Assembly: GCA_002482005.1 (NCBI GenBank)
Contig: DLFD01000059.1
Coordinates: forward strand, 1 to 64,000
From: Lachnospiraceae bacterium UBA7729
GTDB taxonomy: Bacteria > Bacillota > Clostridia > Lachnospirales > Lachnospiraceae
Direction of reading: 5' to 3'
DNA: 64,000 nucleotides
The number at the start of each line of letters is the position of its first letter. Positions within the stretch are counted from its first letter, which is position 1. Shown piece by piece: positions 35,844 through 44,806 of this stretch. The notes below the pieces were generated by a model. The model was not told the DNA's origin, ran no database searches, and saw only the letters and a list, made by a program, of their open reading frames with translations. The position numbers and the translations under genes were made by a program.

Positions 35844-36710
35844 ATGAAAAGAAAAATCATCCCGATCCTGGTCTGTGCAGTTATCCTTGGAGCATGTCCG
35901 GCAGCTGCCGCAGACACATCATCGGTCTCGACCGGCAGGGCTGCAGGCAGTCTTGATCTGTTTCAGACGGAAGCCGATGCAGGGAACGGAGCAGCCGGAA
36001 AGACGGCTCCTGATGCTCCTTCGGGAGACAAGACCGTGATGGACGAGGAACAATTCCTTAGGGAACTTGCAGAGACAAGTGAAGGCCGTGCTGAGGCTGC
36101 GGCAAGATATACCGGTGCCGAGACCGCGGCAATGACGAATCAGGAGATCGCAGACATGAACCATGAGTGCTGCGAGACCGAGAGGGATCTGTATGAGAAG
36201 TACAAGGATGCCGCATTCGGGGACAGGAACCTTCAGTATCTCTGTGAACTATACATGAAAGGGCTGAAGAACCAGTTTGATGCATACGACAGCTGGCAGT
36301 CTGACGGAGACATCGCGGCATACAATGAGCTGTGGGATGCCGGATATAACAAGCGTGCGCTTGCTCTTGTTGAGATCGCGGATACTTACCAGTTGGATAT
36401 CCCGGATCTTGATGAGATGCGGAGCGCTGCTGAGGATCTGAACGAGAAGGGTGAGGAGGAAGCGGTTACAGAACTTTCCTCCGAAGACATCCTGAAGGCT
36501 CAGAATGATCTCAATACCCTTGGCTTCCGGAACGAAGCCGACGGAAACTATGGAGCAAGAACAGCACAGCTGCTTCACAGATTCCAGGTCATGTACGGCT
36601 ATGAACCTGCGGACGGAGTGCTTGACCAGGAGTCCCTGGCACAGCTTGAAGCAGAGGCATCCAAAGTGCTGCCAAAGGAAACGGAATCTGAAAGCGAGAC
36701 AAAAGACTGA
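35844..36710 (+). CDS. exported peptidoglycan-binding-domain protein, possible lipoprotein
   Basis: A 288-residue exported protein. The N-terminus KRKIIPILVCAVILGACPAA has a lipobox-like L-G-A-C, so it could be a lipoprotein, although cleavage after AAA is also possible. The central region (about 70-205) is rich in charged helices and unrecognised. Residues about 215-270 (LKAQNDLNTLGFRNEADGNY, RTAQLLHRFQVMYGYEPADG) match a PG_binding_1 domain that holds proteins on the wall. The start is the ATG at 35844 with AAGAGG upstream; a GTG at 35838 is also in frame. It lies between the glucosaminidase-like gene and an M3 oligopeptidase. Confidence 0.72.
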   Translation: MKRKIIPILVCAVILGACPAAAADTSSVSTGRAAGSLDLFQTEADAGNGAAGKTAPDAPSGDKTVMDEEQFLRELAETSEGRAEAAARYTGAETAAMTNQEIADMNHECCETERDLYEKYKDAAFGDRNLQYLCELYMKGLKNQFDAYDSWQSDGDIAAYNELWDAGYNKRALALVEIADTYQLDIPDLDEMRSAAEDLNEKGEEEAVTELSSEDILKAQNDLNTLGFRNEADGNYGARTAQLLHRFQVMYGYEPADGVLDQESLAQLEAEASKVLPKETESESETKD

Positions 36711-36728
36711 CCGAAAAGAGAGAAGAGT

Positions 36729-38405
36729 ATGAAATTCGGAGATATGCCATACAGCCGGATCGACATGGAGGCTGTAAGAAGAGATTTTCAGGACCTGAAG
36801 AAGCGTTTTACGGAAGCTCGGAGCGGTGAAGAACAGTTTCAGGTACACCAGGATTATTACAGGATCTTTGGTCACATCATGACCGAAGCGACTCTCGCTG
36901 AGATCCGCCATGATATTGATATGACGGATGAATTCTACAAGGCGGAGCAGGACTTCTACGATGCCAATATGCCTGAAATCGAGAACCTGAACGTCAGCTA
37001 TCAGAGAATGCTTTTCCATTCTCAGTTCCGTCCTTATCTGGAGAAAAAGATCGGCAAAGTAGCTTTCCGGAATATCGAGCTGGCCATGAAGTCCGTCGAT
37101 GAGAAGATCCTTCCGCTGATGCAGGAAGAGAACAGGCTGCAGTCCGGATACAACCAGCTGCTGGCGACCGCAAAGATCGAGTGGAACGGGGAGGTCCTGA
37201 ACCTGTCCCTGATGAATCCATACCTTCACAGCTCCGACCGCAGCGTCCGTATTCGGGCATGGAAGAAATATTCAGAGTTCTTTGCGCAGCATCAGGAAGA
37301 GCTGGATGACTTCTATGACAGACTGGTAAAGTGCCGCACGAAGCAGGCTCAGGCTCTGGGCTATGAGAACTATCTGGGGCTTGGTTATCCGAGGATGATG
37401 AGAAACTGCTATGGCCGCAGCGATGTCGAGCAATTCCGCAGGCAGGTGAAGAGGGACTTCGTCCCGTTCGCTGAGAAGCTGCATGACAGACGCAGGCAGA
37501 GACTCGGACTGCCGGCGCTTCACTATGAGGATGAGGGAGTCTACTTCCGGAACGGCAATCCGGCTCCGGCAGGTACTCCGGAAGAGATCCTGGAAGCCGG
37601 AAGGAAGATGTACCGTGACCTTTCTCCGGAGACCGGAAGATTCATGGACTTCATGTGCGACAATGACCTGTTCGATGTGATCGGCCGGAAGACCAAGAAG
37701 ACAGGCGGCTACATGACCTATCTGCCGGACTACAAGGCGCCTTTCATCTTCGCTAACTTCAATGGTACGAGCGGAGACGCCGACGTCATCACACATGAGT
37801 GCGGACATGCATTTCAGGGGTGGCTGGTCGCGGATGATCCGATCAGGGAGCATGCGGACATCACCATGGAGACTGCGGAGACTCATTCCATGTCCATGGA
37901 ATTCTTCACCGAACCATGGATGAAACTCTTCTTCGGTGACAGGGCGAAAGATTACGTCGACATGCACTTCGAGGATTCCTGCTGCTTCATTCCTTACGGG
38001 ACCATGGTCGATGAGTTCCAGGATATCATCTACGACGACCCGTCACTTGACCCGAGGGTCCGCAATGAAGTCTGGCGCGACCTGGAGAAGCAGTATAAGC
38101 CGCATCTCGATTATTCCGGCAATGAATATTATGAGAGGGGCGGTTTCTGGCAGAAACAGCACCACATCTATGACTGTCCGCTTTATTATATCGATTACTG
38201 CATCGCGCAGACAGATGCGCTCCAGTACAAGGTGTGGATGGACAAGGACTACAGGGAGGCCTTCAGCAGCTACCTGAAGCTCTGCAGGCTGTCTGCATCC
38301 GACTTCTTCACGGGGCTTGTGAAGCAGGTCGGACTTGTAGATCCGTTCGAGGACGGCTGCCTGAGGTATGTCGTGGGGCAGCTGGAGAAGAGCCTGGACC
38401 TGTGA
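36729..38405 (+). CDS. M3 family oligoendopeptidase (PepF-like)
   Basis: A 558-residue zinc metallopeptidase of family M3. The zinc motif is HECGH (residues 356-360) in ITHECGHAFQGW, and the third ligand glutamate lies in the following ADITMETAETHSMSMEFF. The N-terminal half is the helical domain common to PepF/oligopeptidase F. There is no signal peptide, so it should cut short peptides in the cytosol. It follows the exported protein genes by 18 bases, perhaps helping process wall or matrix peptides after uptake; that link is inferred. Confidence 0.92.
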   Translation: MKFGDMPYSRIDMEAVRRDFQDLKKRFTEARSGEEQFQVHQDYYRIFGHIMTEATLAEIRHDIDMTDEFYKAEQDFYDANMPEIENLNVSYQRMLFHSQFRPYLEKKIGKVAFRNIELAMKSVDEKILPLMQEENRLQSGYNQLLATAKIEWNGEVLNLSLMNPYLHSSDRSVRIRAWKKYSEFFAQHQEELDDFYDRLVKCRTKQAQALGYENYLGLGYPRMMRNCYGRSDVEQFRRQVKRDFVPFAEKLHDRRRQRLGLPALHYEDEGVYFRNGNPAPAGTPEEILEAGRKMYRDLSPETGRFMDFMCDNDLFDVIGRKTKKTGGYMTYLPDYKAPFIFANFNGTSGDADVITHECGHAFQGWLVADDPIREHADITMETAETHSMSMEFFTEPWMKLFFGDRAKDYVDMHFEDSCCFIPYGTMVDEFQDIIYDDPSLDPRVRNEVWRDLEKQYKPHLDYSGNEYYERGGFWQKQHHIYDCPLYYIDYCIAQTDALQYKVWMDKDYREAFSSYLKLCRLSASDFFTGLVKQVGLVDPFEDGCLRYVVGQLEKSLDL

Positions 38406-38498
38406 GAGACAGTTTCGCCTGCAGGGGGTGTTCTGACACTTCCGGACTGTTCTGTGTGGAAACAGGAAGGGAATAGAGTGTGAGATGGAGGAAGATCG

Positions 38499-39371
38499 TT
38501 GAGCAGGATCGCAGTCGTAACAGGAGCATCGAGCGGGCTCGGGCGTGAATATGTCCGTCTGATCGGGCATCGTTCAATAACGCATCCAGTCGATCATATG
38601 GATGAGATCTGGGTGATAGCGAGAAGAAAGGAGAGGCTGGAGGCGCTTCAGAATGACGTCAGTACGCCGCTCCGCATCATAGCCATGGATCTGACAGACC
38701 CTGCGTCATATGGTCAGATCAAGGCCCTGTACGAGGCTGAGAAGCCTGATATCTCCCTGCTGGTCAATTCTGCAGGCTTTGGTAAGATCGGGAGTTATGC
38801 AGATATTTCAGACCGTGATGCGGGGAAGATGGTAGACCTGAACTGCAAGGCCCCGGTCCTGATGTGCCAGATGAGCATCCCTTATATGCATGCCGGGGCA
38901 AGGATCCTGAATGTCTGTTCAACGGCAGGATTTTCAGCTTTTCAGTATCTGGGGATCTACTGCGCGACCAAGTCTTTCCTGTACCGGTATTCCAGATCGC
39001 TCAGGGTGGAACTTCTAAGCCGTCAGATCTCGGTGACTGCTGTATGCCCTTACTGGGTGAAAGACACGGAGTTCATATCAGTTGCGGAGAAGAAAGATGC
39101 GGGGGCCGCAGAAGGAACATCCGGATGTGCAAAGGCGCCGGATCCCTACGGAAGTACTGGTGATCCGGGAACTTCAGGTACTTCCAGATATATCCGGCAC
39201 TTTATCCTTGCATCGAAGAAGAAGAGTGTCGCAGCCTGGTCCATGGCGGATACCTGGCACCGGTTTGCAGTATCGACTCCAGGACCGGTGTGCACCCTGC
39301 ACAGGATCTTTGCAAAGATCATACCGAATGAGCTGATGGCCGGCATCTGGGCCATCATCCGCAGAGTATAA
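38499..39371 (+). CDS. short-chain dehydrogenase/reductase family oxidoreductase
   Basis: A 290-residue SDR protein. The cofactor motif VVTGASSGLG is at the N-terminus, NSAG marks the core, serine lies in VCSTAGFSAF and the catalytic Y-x-x-x-K in YCATKSF. The start is a TTG at 38499, 4 bases past GGAGGAAG, and no ATG fits the alignment. The C-terminal 80 residues are unusual: a Gly/Ala/Ser-rich stretch (about 200-222, around GAAEGTSGC) precedes SRYIRHFILASKKKSVAAWS. Substrate unknown. Confidence 0.88.
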   Translation: MSRIAVVTGASSGLGREYVRLIGHRSITHPVDHMDEIWVIARRKERLEALQNDVSTPLRIIAMDLTDPASYGQIKALYEAEKPDISLLVNSAGFGKIGSYADISDRDAGKMVDLNCKAPVLMCQMSIPYMHAGARILNVCSTAGFSAFQYLGIYCATKSFLYRYSRSLRVELLSRQISVTAVCPYWVKDTEFISVAEKKDAGAAEGTSGCAKAPDPYGSTGDPGTSGTSRYIRHFILASKKKSVAAWSMADTWHRFAVSTPGPVCTLHRIFAKIIPNELMAGIWAIIRRV

Positions 39372-39434
39372 GTGAAAAAAAGGCCGAAGCCAGTGATAGG
39401 CGGCCGGAAATAATATATGATGGAGGAATCTATT

Positions 39435-40007
39435 ATGAAGAAAGATCTCGGATCACTTGCAGCACTTTTTCCGATGCCTGTTCTGATCATAGCAGCTTAC
39501 GATGAGAATGGAAAGGTCAATGCGATGAACGCAGCCTGGGGGCAGATCTGCGATTATCACAAGATCGCTCTTTTCATCGATGAAGGTCACAAGACCACGC
39601 AGAATATCCTGAAGTCAAGGGCATTCACCGTTGCCCTGGCTGACAGAGACCATATGGACGCTGCAGATTTCTTCGGAATCGCAACCGGAAACAAGATGAC
39701 GGACAAGTTCGAGCGGACCGGTTATCACGCTGTAAGGAGCGGGCACGTCAACGCTCCGGTCATCGATGAGTTCCCTGTCACCATGGAATGTGAGCTGGAC
39801 GATGCATTCCAGAAAGATGGCTTCTACTGCGTGATCGGCAGGATCGTCAACACGGTCGCGGAAGAATCTGTCCTGAACGGGAAGGGAAAGGTCGACGTTA
39901 CAAAACTTCACGCCCTTATGTTCGACCAGTTCCAGGCAGGATATTATGAGGTCGGTGAGAAAGCCGGAAACGCCTGGGCGGAAGGAAAGAAGCTCGCAGA
40001 GCAGTAA
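39435..40007 (+). CDS. flavin reductase (flavoredoxin) family protein
   Basis: A 190-residue FMN-binding split-barrel protein. Motifs are FPMPVLIIAAYDENGKVNAMNAA at the N-terminus (P-V-L-I, N-x-M-N-A), FTVALADRDHMDAADFFG and the later DEFPVTMECEL. It resembles clostridial flavoredoxins that pass electrons between flavins and unknown partners. The start at 39435 has GGAGGA seven bases upstream; an in-frame ATG at 39417 lies before that site. A related but different member is at 600-1085. Confidence 0.88.
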   Translation: MKKDLGSLAALFPMPVLIIAAYDENGKVNAMNAAWGQICDYHKIALFIDEGHKTTQNILKSRAFTVALADRDHMDAADFFGIATGNKMTDKFERTGYHAVRSGHVNAPVIDEFPVTMECELDDAFQKDGFYCVIGRIVNTVAEESVLNGKGKVDVTKLHALMFDQFQAGYYEVGEKAGNAWAEGKKLAEQ

Positions 40008-40029
40008 AGAATGCAGGAAGGAGAAAGCA

Positions 40030-40995
40030 GTGAAGAAGGTACTGGTGGCAGGATCGGCGGTTGTTGATGTGGTGATCCATGTGGATCATCTGCCGAAGCG
40101 GGGCGAAGATATCAACGTGTACGGTCAGGATATGTCGCTTGGCGGATGCGCGTATAACGTATCCGACTGCCTGAGACATTTTCAGGTACCTTTTATTCCT
40201 TTTTACCCGGTCGGTACCGGAGTCTACGGAGATTTTGTCCGTGCAAGGCTGAAAGAGCGTGGGATCGTCTCTGCTGCGCCTTCTCCTTCTTCCGGGAATG
40301 GCTGCTGCTACTGCCTTGTCGAGCCGGATGGCGAGAGAACGTTTATCTGCTATCATGGCGCTGAGTACCGGTTTGAGCCGGGCTGGTTCGATACACTGGA
40401 TGCTTCCGGGATCGACTCCGTCTATATCTGCGGGCTGGAGGTCGAGGAGCCGACCGGGACCAATATGATCGGGTATCTGGAGAAGCATCCGGAATTCACT
40501 GTCTATTTTGCACCAAGCGCGAGGATCTGCAGCATCACGAAAGAGAAGATGGACAGACTGCTGGCGCTGCATCCGGTCCTGCACCTGAACGAGGACGAGG
40601 CGGCAAGGTTCACGGCAGATAGATTCGGGACAGCCGAAACTGCTGCAGATGCCGGAGATATCAGTTCCCGGGAGGAAGATCTGCGGCTGACCGCTGGCAG
40701 GCTGACCTCGCTGACACAGAATACAGCTATCATCACTCTTGGTTCCAGAGGGTGCTATATCGCATATCCGGAGGGAACCGGAGAGTATATTCCGGCATGC
40801 AGGCTTCCCAGGGATCACGGCGGAGACGCCATCGGCGCCGGGGACAGCCATATCGGCAGCATCATCGCCCTCAGAAAACTCGGATATTCCTTCAGCGACG
40901 CGGTCAGGCTTGCAAACAGAGTGTCAGCGGAAGTCGTGTGCACCGATGGAGCACTGCTGTCGGACGAACAATTTGAGAAGCTGGAACTGATCTAA
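40030..40995 (+). CDS. PfkB family sugar/nucleoside kinase
   Basis: A 321-residue ribokinase-like protein. Features are the N-terminal KKVLVAGSAVVDVVIHVDHL, the GGCAYNVSDCLR substrate loop, and the C-terminal anion hole and base in GGDAIGAGDSHIGSI (the usual D-T-x-G-A-G-D, with His in place of the common Phe). The start is GTG at 40030, with AAGGAG 7 bases before. The substrate (sugar or nucleoside) is uncertain; proximity to the nucleoside import operon makes a nucleoside possible. A terminator follows. Confidence 0.9.
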   Translation: MKKVLVAGSAVVDVVIHVDHLPKRGEDINVYGQDMSLGGCAYNVSDCLRHFQVPFIPFYPVGTGVYGDFVRARLKERGIVSAAPSPSSGNGCCYCLVEPDGERTFICYHGAEYRFEPGWFDTLDASGIDSVYICGLEVEEPTGTNMIGYLEKHPEFTVYFAPSARICSITKEKMDRLLALHPVLHLNEDEAARFTADRFGTAETAADAGDISSREEDLRLTAGRLTSLTQNTAIITLGSRGCYIAYPEGTGEYIPACRLPRDHGGDAIGAGDSHIGSIIALRKLGYSFSDAVRLANRVSAEVVCTDGALLSDEQFEKLELI

Positions 40996-41019
40996 GAAAA
41001 ACAAGATTCTCTGCCTTGC

Positions 41020-41049
41020 AAAAAAGTCTGCCGCCGGCAGGCTTTTTTC
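41020..41049. terminator. bidirectional-looking terminator after PfkB kinase
   Basis: AAAAAAG-T-CTGCC-GCC-GGCAG-GCTTTTTT; A tract on one side and T tract on the other. Confidence 0.9.
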
Positions 41050-41061
41050 GTCCTATAGGAC

Positions 41062-41107
41062 AGAAAAAGGCGAACGCAGAAGCCTGTAAAGACTTCCTGC
41101 GTTCGCC
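41062..41107 (-). terminator. terminator of the nucleoside transporter operon
   Basis: On the minus strand GGCGAACGCAG and CTGCGTTCGCC form an 11-bp stem followed by TTTTTC; it is about 40 bases past the last permease gene. Confidence 0.9.
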
Positions 41108-41144
41108 GATGACCAGAAATCGCCGGAAAAACTGACTTCCTGTA

Positions 41145-42074
41145 TTACGCTTTCTGTGCCTTGCTCCTGATCTTTCTCGCGTGAGCCTTCATCTTGATAA
41201 CGGAGATGATGATCAGGACCACGATGGTAACGATGTAGGGCAGCATCATGACGATATCGACCGGTGCGTTGGTCAGCTGCAGCTGGTTTGCAACTGCGTC
41301 TGCCACGCCGAAAACGATAGCGCAGAACATGGCACCGATCGGGTTGCCGCCTACCATGGAGGAAGCGCAGAGGCCGATGTAGCCGCGGCCTGCAACCATG
41401 TTCTTGGTGAATGCGGAGGTGTAAGCCATCGACATGAATGCGCCGCCGATGCCTCCGAGAAGTCCGGAGATCGCCCAGGTCAGGAAGTAGGTCTTCGAGA
41501 CGGAGATACCGACGGACTCAGCGGCGTTCGGATTCTCACCGACTGCACGGATGTGGACGCCTGTCTTAGAACGCTTGATGAAGATATAAAGGATGACTGC
41601 CGCCAGAATGGCTCCATAAGTCAGGATGTTCTGCTTGTTGAGCATAGGTCCGATGATGGGTACCTTCTTGAACGGTACGAAGATCTTAGGAAGGGTATCG
41701 GACTGGATCGTCATAGCGGAAGTTGACTTGTCGCCGGTCACGACGAACAGCATAAAGATCGTGCCGCCGGTGGAAGCCAGGTTTATGGCAATCTGAGCAA
41801 GCATCAGGTCAGCTTTGCCCTTTACGGTTGCAAGAGCGATCAGAAGGCCTACGACGACGCCTGCAAGGCACGCACCGAGGAAACCTACCCAGACGGACCC
41901 GGTCCAGCCGTTGACCATGACCCCGATCAGGGCGCCCCAGAGCATCATGGATTCGGCAGCCATGTTGAACAGGCCGGCCTTCTCACAGATCGCAGCGGAG
42001 AGGGCTGCAAAGATCAGAGGAGTGGAAAGTCTCAGCGTGGAGTAGAGAAATGCTCCGATTCTCATTAAGCTCAT
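41145..42074 (-). CDS. BMP-type nucleoside ABC transporter permease (YufQ/NupQ-like)
   Basis: One of two inner-membrane subunits of a nucleoside importer. It is 309 residues long with about nine hydrophobic segments and family motifs GAFLYSTLRLSTPLIFAALSA, EKAGLFNMAAESMMLWGAL and GRGYIGLCASSMVGGNPIGA. It starts with ATG overlapping the stop of the upstream permease gene by 4 bases. The tail ends with basic residues (KMKAHARKIRSKAQ). Confidence 0.9.
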   Translation of the reverse strand: MSLMRIGAFLYSTLRLSTPLIFAALSAAICEKAGLFNMAAESMMLWGALIGVMVNGWTGSVWVGFLGACLAGVVVGLLIALATVKGKADLMLAQIAINLASTGGTIFMLFVVTGDKSTSAMTIQSDTLPKIFVPFKKVPIIGPMLNKQNILTYGAILAAVILYIFIKRSKTGVHIRAVGENPNAAESVGISVSKTYFLTWAISGLLGGIGGAFMSMAYTSAFTKNMVAGRGYIGLCASSMVGGNPIGAMFCAIVFGVADAVANQLQLTNAPVDIVMMLPYIVTIVVLIIISVIKMKAHARKIRSKAQKA

Positions 42075-43162
42075 GCTTTCGCCTCCTTTTCATTCAGGTC
42101 TTTTCTGGCTGCATTGAAGATGAGTCTCTTCTTCCAGCCGGACAGGAACATCTCAGCCGCCACCAGGACGATGATGATACCCTGGATGATAGAAACAAAT
42201 TCAGGCGGGATCTGGGTCTTGGTCGCCACAAGATCAGCTCCGTTTCTGATGTAAGCGATCAGGAAAGCTGAGATCGGGACAAGGATCGGGTTCTTGCGGG
42301 CGAGGACCGCGATCATCAGACCGTCGAAGCCATAGTTCGTGAGCGATTCCCATTTATAACGGGGGAACATACCCAGGATCTGGACCGCTCCGCCCATGCC
42401 TGCGAAGGAGCCGCCGATAATCTGAGCCAGAATGATGGTGGAGGTAACCGGGATCCCGATGTACTTTGCGAAGGTCGGGTTGATACCGACTGCACGCATC
42501 TTGTAGCCAAACGGCATCTTATAGAACAGGATGGCGACAAAGACGACGCAGGCGATCGCGATGAGGAGCCCGATGTGGATCGTGGTCCCCGGGATCATCT
42601 TCGGAAGCTTGACTTTGCTGCCCAGCTTGTAGGAAGCCGTGACTGCAGCACCCTGGTCCTTGATGACATTCTTCAGGATAAATGTGGTGAAGTACAGAAG
42701 GATGTAGTTCAGCATCAGGGAGATGACGCATACATCTGCATGGAAGACCTGGTCAGCGATCGCCGGGATCGCATTGGACAGCATGCCGGCAAGTGCGCCG
42801 ACGATGATGCAGAGGATAATGCAGAGCCAGCCAGGTACACTGGTCTCCTTGAGGGCGATGGCAACGCATGCTGCGAGGCATCCTCCAAGGTTGACAGCGC
42901 CTTCGCCTGCCAGGTTGAACTTATTGATCGCATAGACGAAGCACATGCAGAGACCGGTGAAGATCAGCGGGATCATTCGTGTGAAGATGTCGCCGATGTG
43001 CTTCTTTGAGCTGAACGGTCCGGCGATGAAAAGGCCGATTACGTTCAGCGGATCATCAGAGATCAGTGCCAGAATGATCAGGGCGATGAGGTAAGCAACT
43101 GCGATCGCGATCAGGATTCTGACGATATCGAACGTGTTTTCAATTCTCTTCGTCTTATTCAC
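42071..43162 (-). CDS. BMP-type nucleoside ABC transporter permease (YufP/NupP-like)
   Basis: A 363-residue membrane protein, the partner permease. Hydrophobic segments are spread through the length; conserved parts include INKFNLAGEGAVNLGGCLAA and AGMGGAVQILGMFPRYKWES, then NYGFDGLMIAVLARKNP. Its start overlaps the stop of the ATPase gene, and its stop overlaps the start of the second permease, so the three are translationally coupled. Confidence 0.9.
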   Translation of the reverse strand: MNKTKRIENTFDIVRILIAIAVAYLIALIILALISDDPLNVIGLFIAGPFSSKKHIGDIFTRMIPLIFTGLCMCFVYAINKFNLAGEGAVNLGGCLAACVAIALKETSVPGWLCIILCIIVGALAGMLSNAIPAIADQVFHADVCVISLMLNYILLYFTTFILKNVIKDQGAAVTASYKLGSKVKLPKMIPGTTIHIGLLIAIACVVFVAILFYKMPFGYKMRAVGINPTFAKYIGIPVTSTIILAQIIGGSFAGMGGAVQILGMFPRYKWESLTNYGFDGLMIAVLARKNPILVPISAFLIAYIRNGADLVATKTQIPPEFVSIIQGIIIVLVAAEMFLSGWKKRLIFNAARKDLNEKEAKA

Positions 43163-44715
43163 AGCAGACCCTCCATTTCATCCGGCGTCATGGTCTTTAT
43201 TCCAAGCATGTACTCGCCGAGCTCATCCTCGGAAACCATGTTTGCTTTCGGAAATGCTGCAACGATCTTTCCCTGTCTCATGACAAGAAGACGGTCGCTT
43301 ACTTCGAGCACCTCGTTCAGATCGGCGGAGATCAGAAGAGAAGCGATATTCTGCTCACGCACCTGGCGGACCAGGTATTTTCTGATCATCTCCGCAGTAC
43401 CGACATCGACACCGCGGGTCGGCTGGTTTGCCAGAACGAAGTTGGCACCGGAAGTGAATTCCCTTGCAACGACAACCTTCTGAATGTTGCCGCCGGAAAG
43501 CAGACGGATCGCTTCGGAGCGGTCATCGCAGGAGATCTCGAATTCTTTGATCAGATCGTCAGTGATCTTCAGGGCTTTCTTCTTGTCCATGAAGAGCCCA
43601 TGCATGTTTTCCCTGCGCTCAAAGCGGTCTGCCATGACATTGTCCATGATGGACATGGTCGGGACGCAGCCGACAGTCATACGGTCCTCCGGAATGTTGG
43701 ACATTCCGCTTTCGCGGATATCCGAGATCTTCCTTCCCGCAATGGACTTTCCGTTCAGAAGGATATCGCCGCCGTCAAAGCGCTGCATGCCGGAGATACA
43801 GTCGGAAAGGAAGCTCTGGCCATTGCCTTCCACACCTGCGATGCCAAGTACCTCGCCTTCCCGGATGGTGAAGGAAACATGGTCGAGGACCAGCTTTCCG
43901 GTATCAGACAGCTTCTCCAGGTCCCGGACTTCCAGGATCGGTCTTCCTGGCTTCGGGTCTGCTTTCTCAATCTTCAGAACAACGTCGCGCCCGACCATCA
44001 GGCGGGAAAGTTTGGCTTCATCGAGATCTGAGATAGGATAGGAGCCGTTGCAGTAGCCATGGCGCAGGATCGTGACATTATCACAGAGCTCCATGACCTC
44101 TTCCAGTTTGTGTGATATGAATATGATCGAATGTCCGTTTTCCTTGAGAAGCTTCAGCTGCTTGAACAGCTCTCTGGTCTCCTGAGGAGTCAGGACAGCG
44201 GTCGGTTCGTCGAGGATCAGGACTTTTGCACCTTTGGCAAGAGCCTTCAGAATCTCCACCTTCTGCATCAGTCCGACGGAAAGGTCGGCAACGGTGGCAG
44301 TAGCGTCGAGTCCGAATTCGTATTTGTCAGACAGGTCCTGAGTCATCTTTATGCATGCCGCATTGTCGACAAGGCCATGTCTTCTCGGCTCAATCCCAAG
44401 AGTAACATTCTGTGCCACCGTCATGGACGGTACCAGCATGAAGTGCTGATGGACCATGCCGACGCCCTTTGCGATCGCATCAAGAGGCGATGTGATCTTC
44501 ACCTGTTTTCCGCCGACGTAGATCTTGCCCTCCTGAGCCTGCTCCATACCGAAGAGCACCTTCATGAGGGTCGTCTTGCCGGCACCGTTCTCGCCGACAA
44601 GGGCATGGATCTCACCTTCCATAACGGAGAAAGTGATTCCCTTATTCGCCACGAAGCCATTCGGATAGATCTTCGTGATGTTTTCCATCTTAAGGGCTTC
44701 TTTATGAGTTTCCAT
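43159..44715 (-). CDS. nucleoside ABC transporter ATP-binding protein (YufO/NupO-like)
   Basis: A 518-residue protein with two ABC ATPase domains in tandem, as usual for the ribose/nucleoside (CUT2/BMP) class. The first domain has Walker A GENGAGKTTL (residues near 38-47) and Walker B VLILDEPTAVLTP; the second domain lacks a normal Walker A (GVEGNGQSFL) but keeps LLSGGNIQKVVVAREF. This asymmetry is typical of the family. The ATP energy drives nucleoside import through the two permeases. The gene lies 91 bases after the binding protein gene. Confidence 0.93.
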   Translation of the reverse strand: METHKEALKMENITKIYPNGFVANKGITFSVMEGEIHALVGENGAGKTTLMKVLFGMEQAQEGKIYVGGKQVKITSPLDAIAKGVGMVHQHFMLVPSMTVAQNVTLGIEPRRHGLVDNAACIKMTQDLSDKYEFGLDATATVADLSVGLMQKVEILKALAKGAKVLILDEPTAVLTPQETRELFKQLKLLKENGHSIIFISHKLEEVMELCDNVTILRHGYCNGSYPISDLDEAKLSRLMVGRDVVLKIEKADPKPGRPILEVRDLEKLSDTGKLVLDHVSFTIREGEVLGIAGVEGNGQSFLSDCISGMQRFDGGDILLNGKSIAGRKISDIRESGMSNIPEDRMTVGCVPTMSIMDNVMADRFERRENMHGLFMDKKKALKITDDLIKEFEISCDDRSEAIRLLSGGNIQKVVVAREFTSGANFVLANQPTRGVDVGTAEMIRKYLVRQVREQNIASLLISADLNEVLEVSDRLLVMRQGKIVAAFPKANMVSEDELGEYMLGIKTMTPDEMEGLL

Positions 44716-44806
44716 ACGAGTCTCCCTTTGTTTTCTGTGTTTTTCTTGAAACAGGAAAGGGGCGGGACATCGTCCCGCCCCCGGAAATTACCTTATGGCT
44801 TATCGC

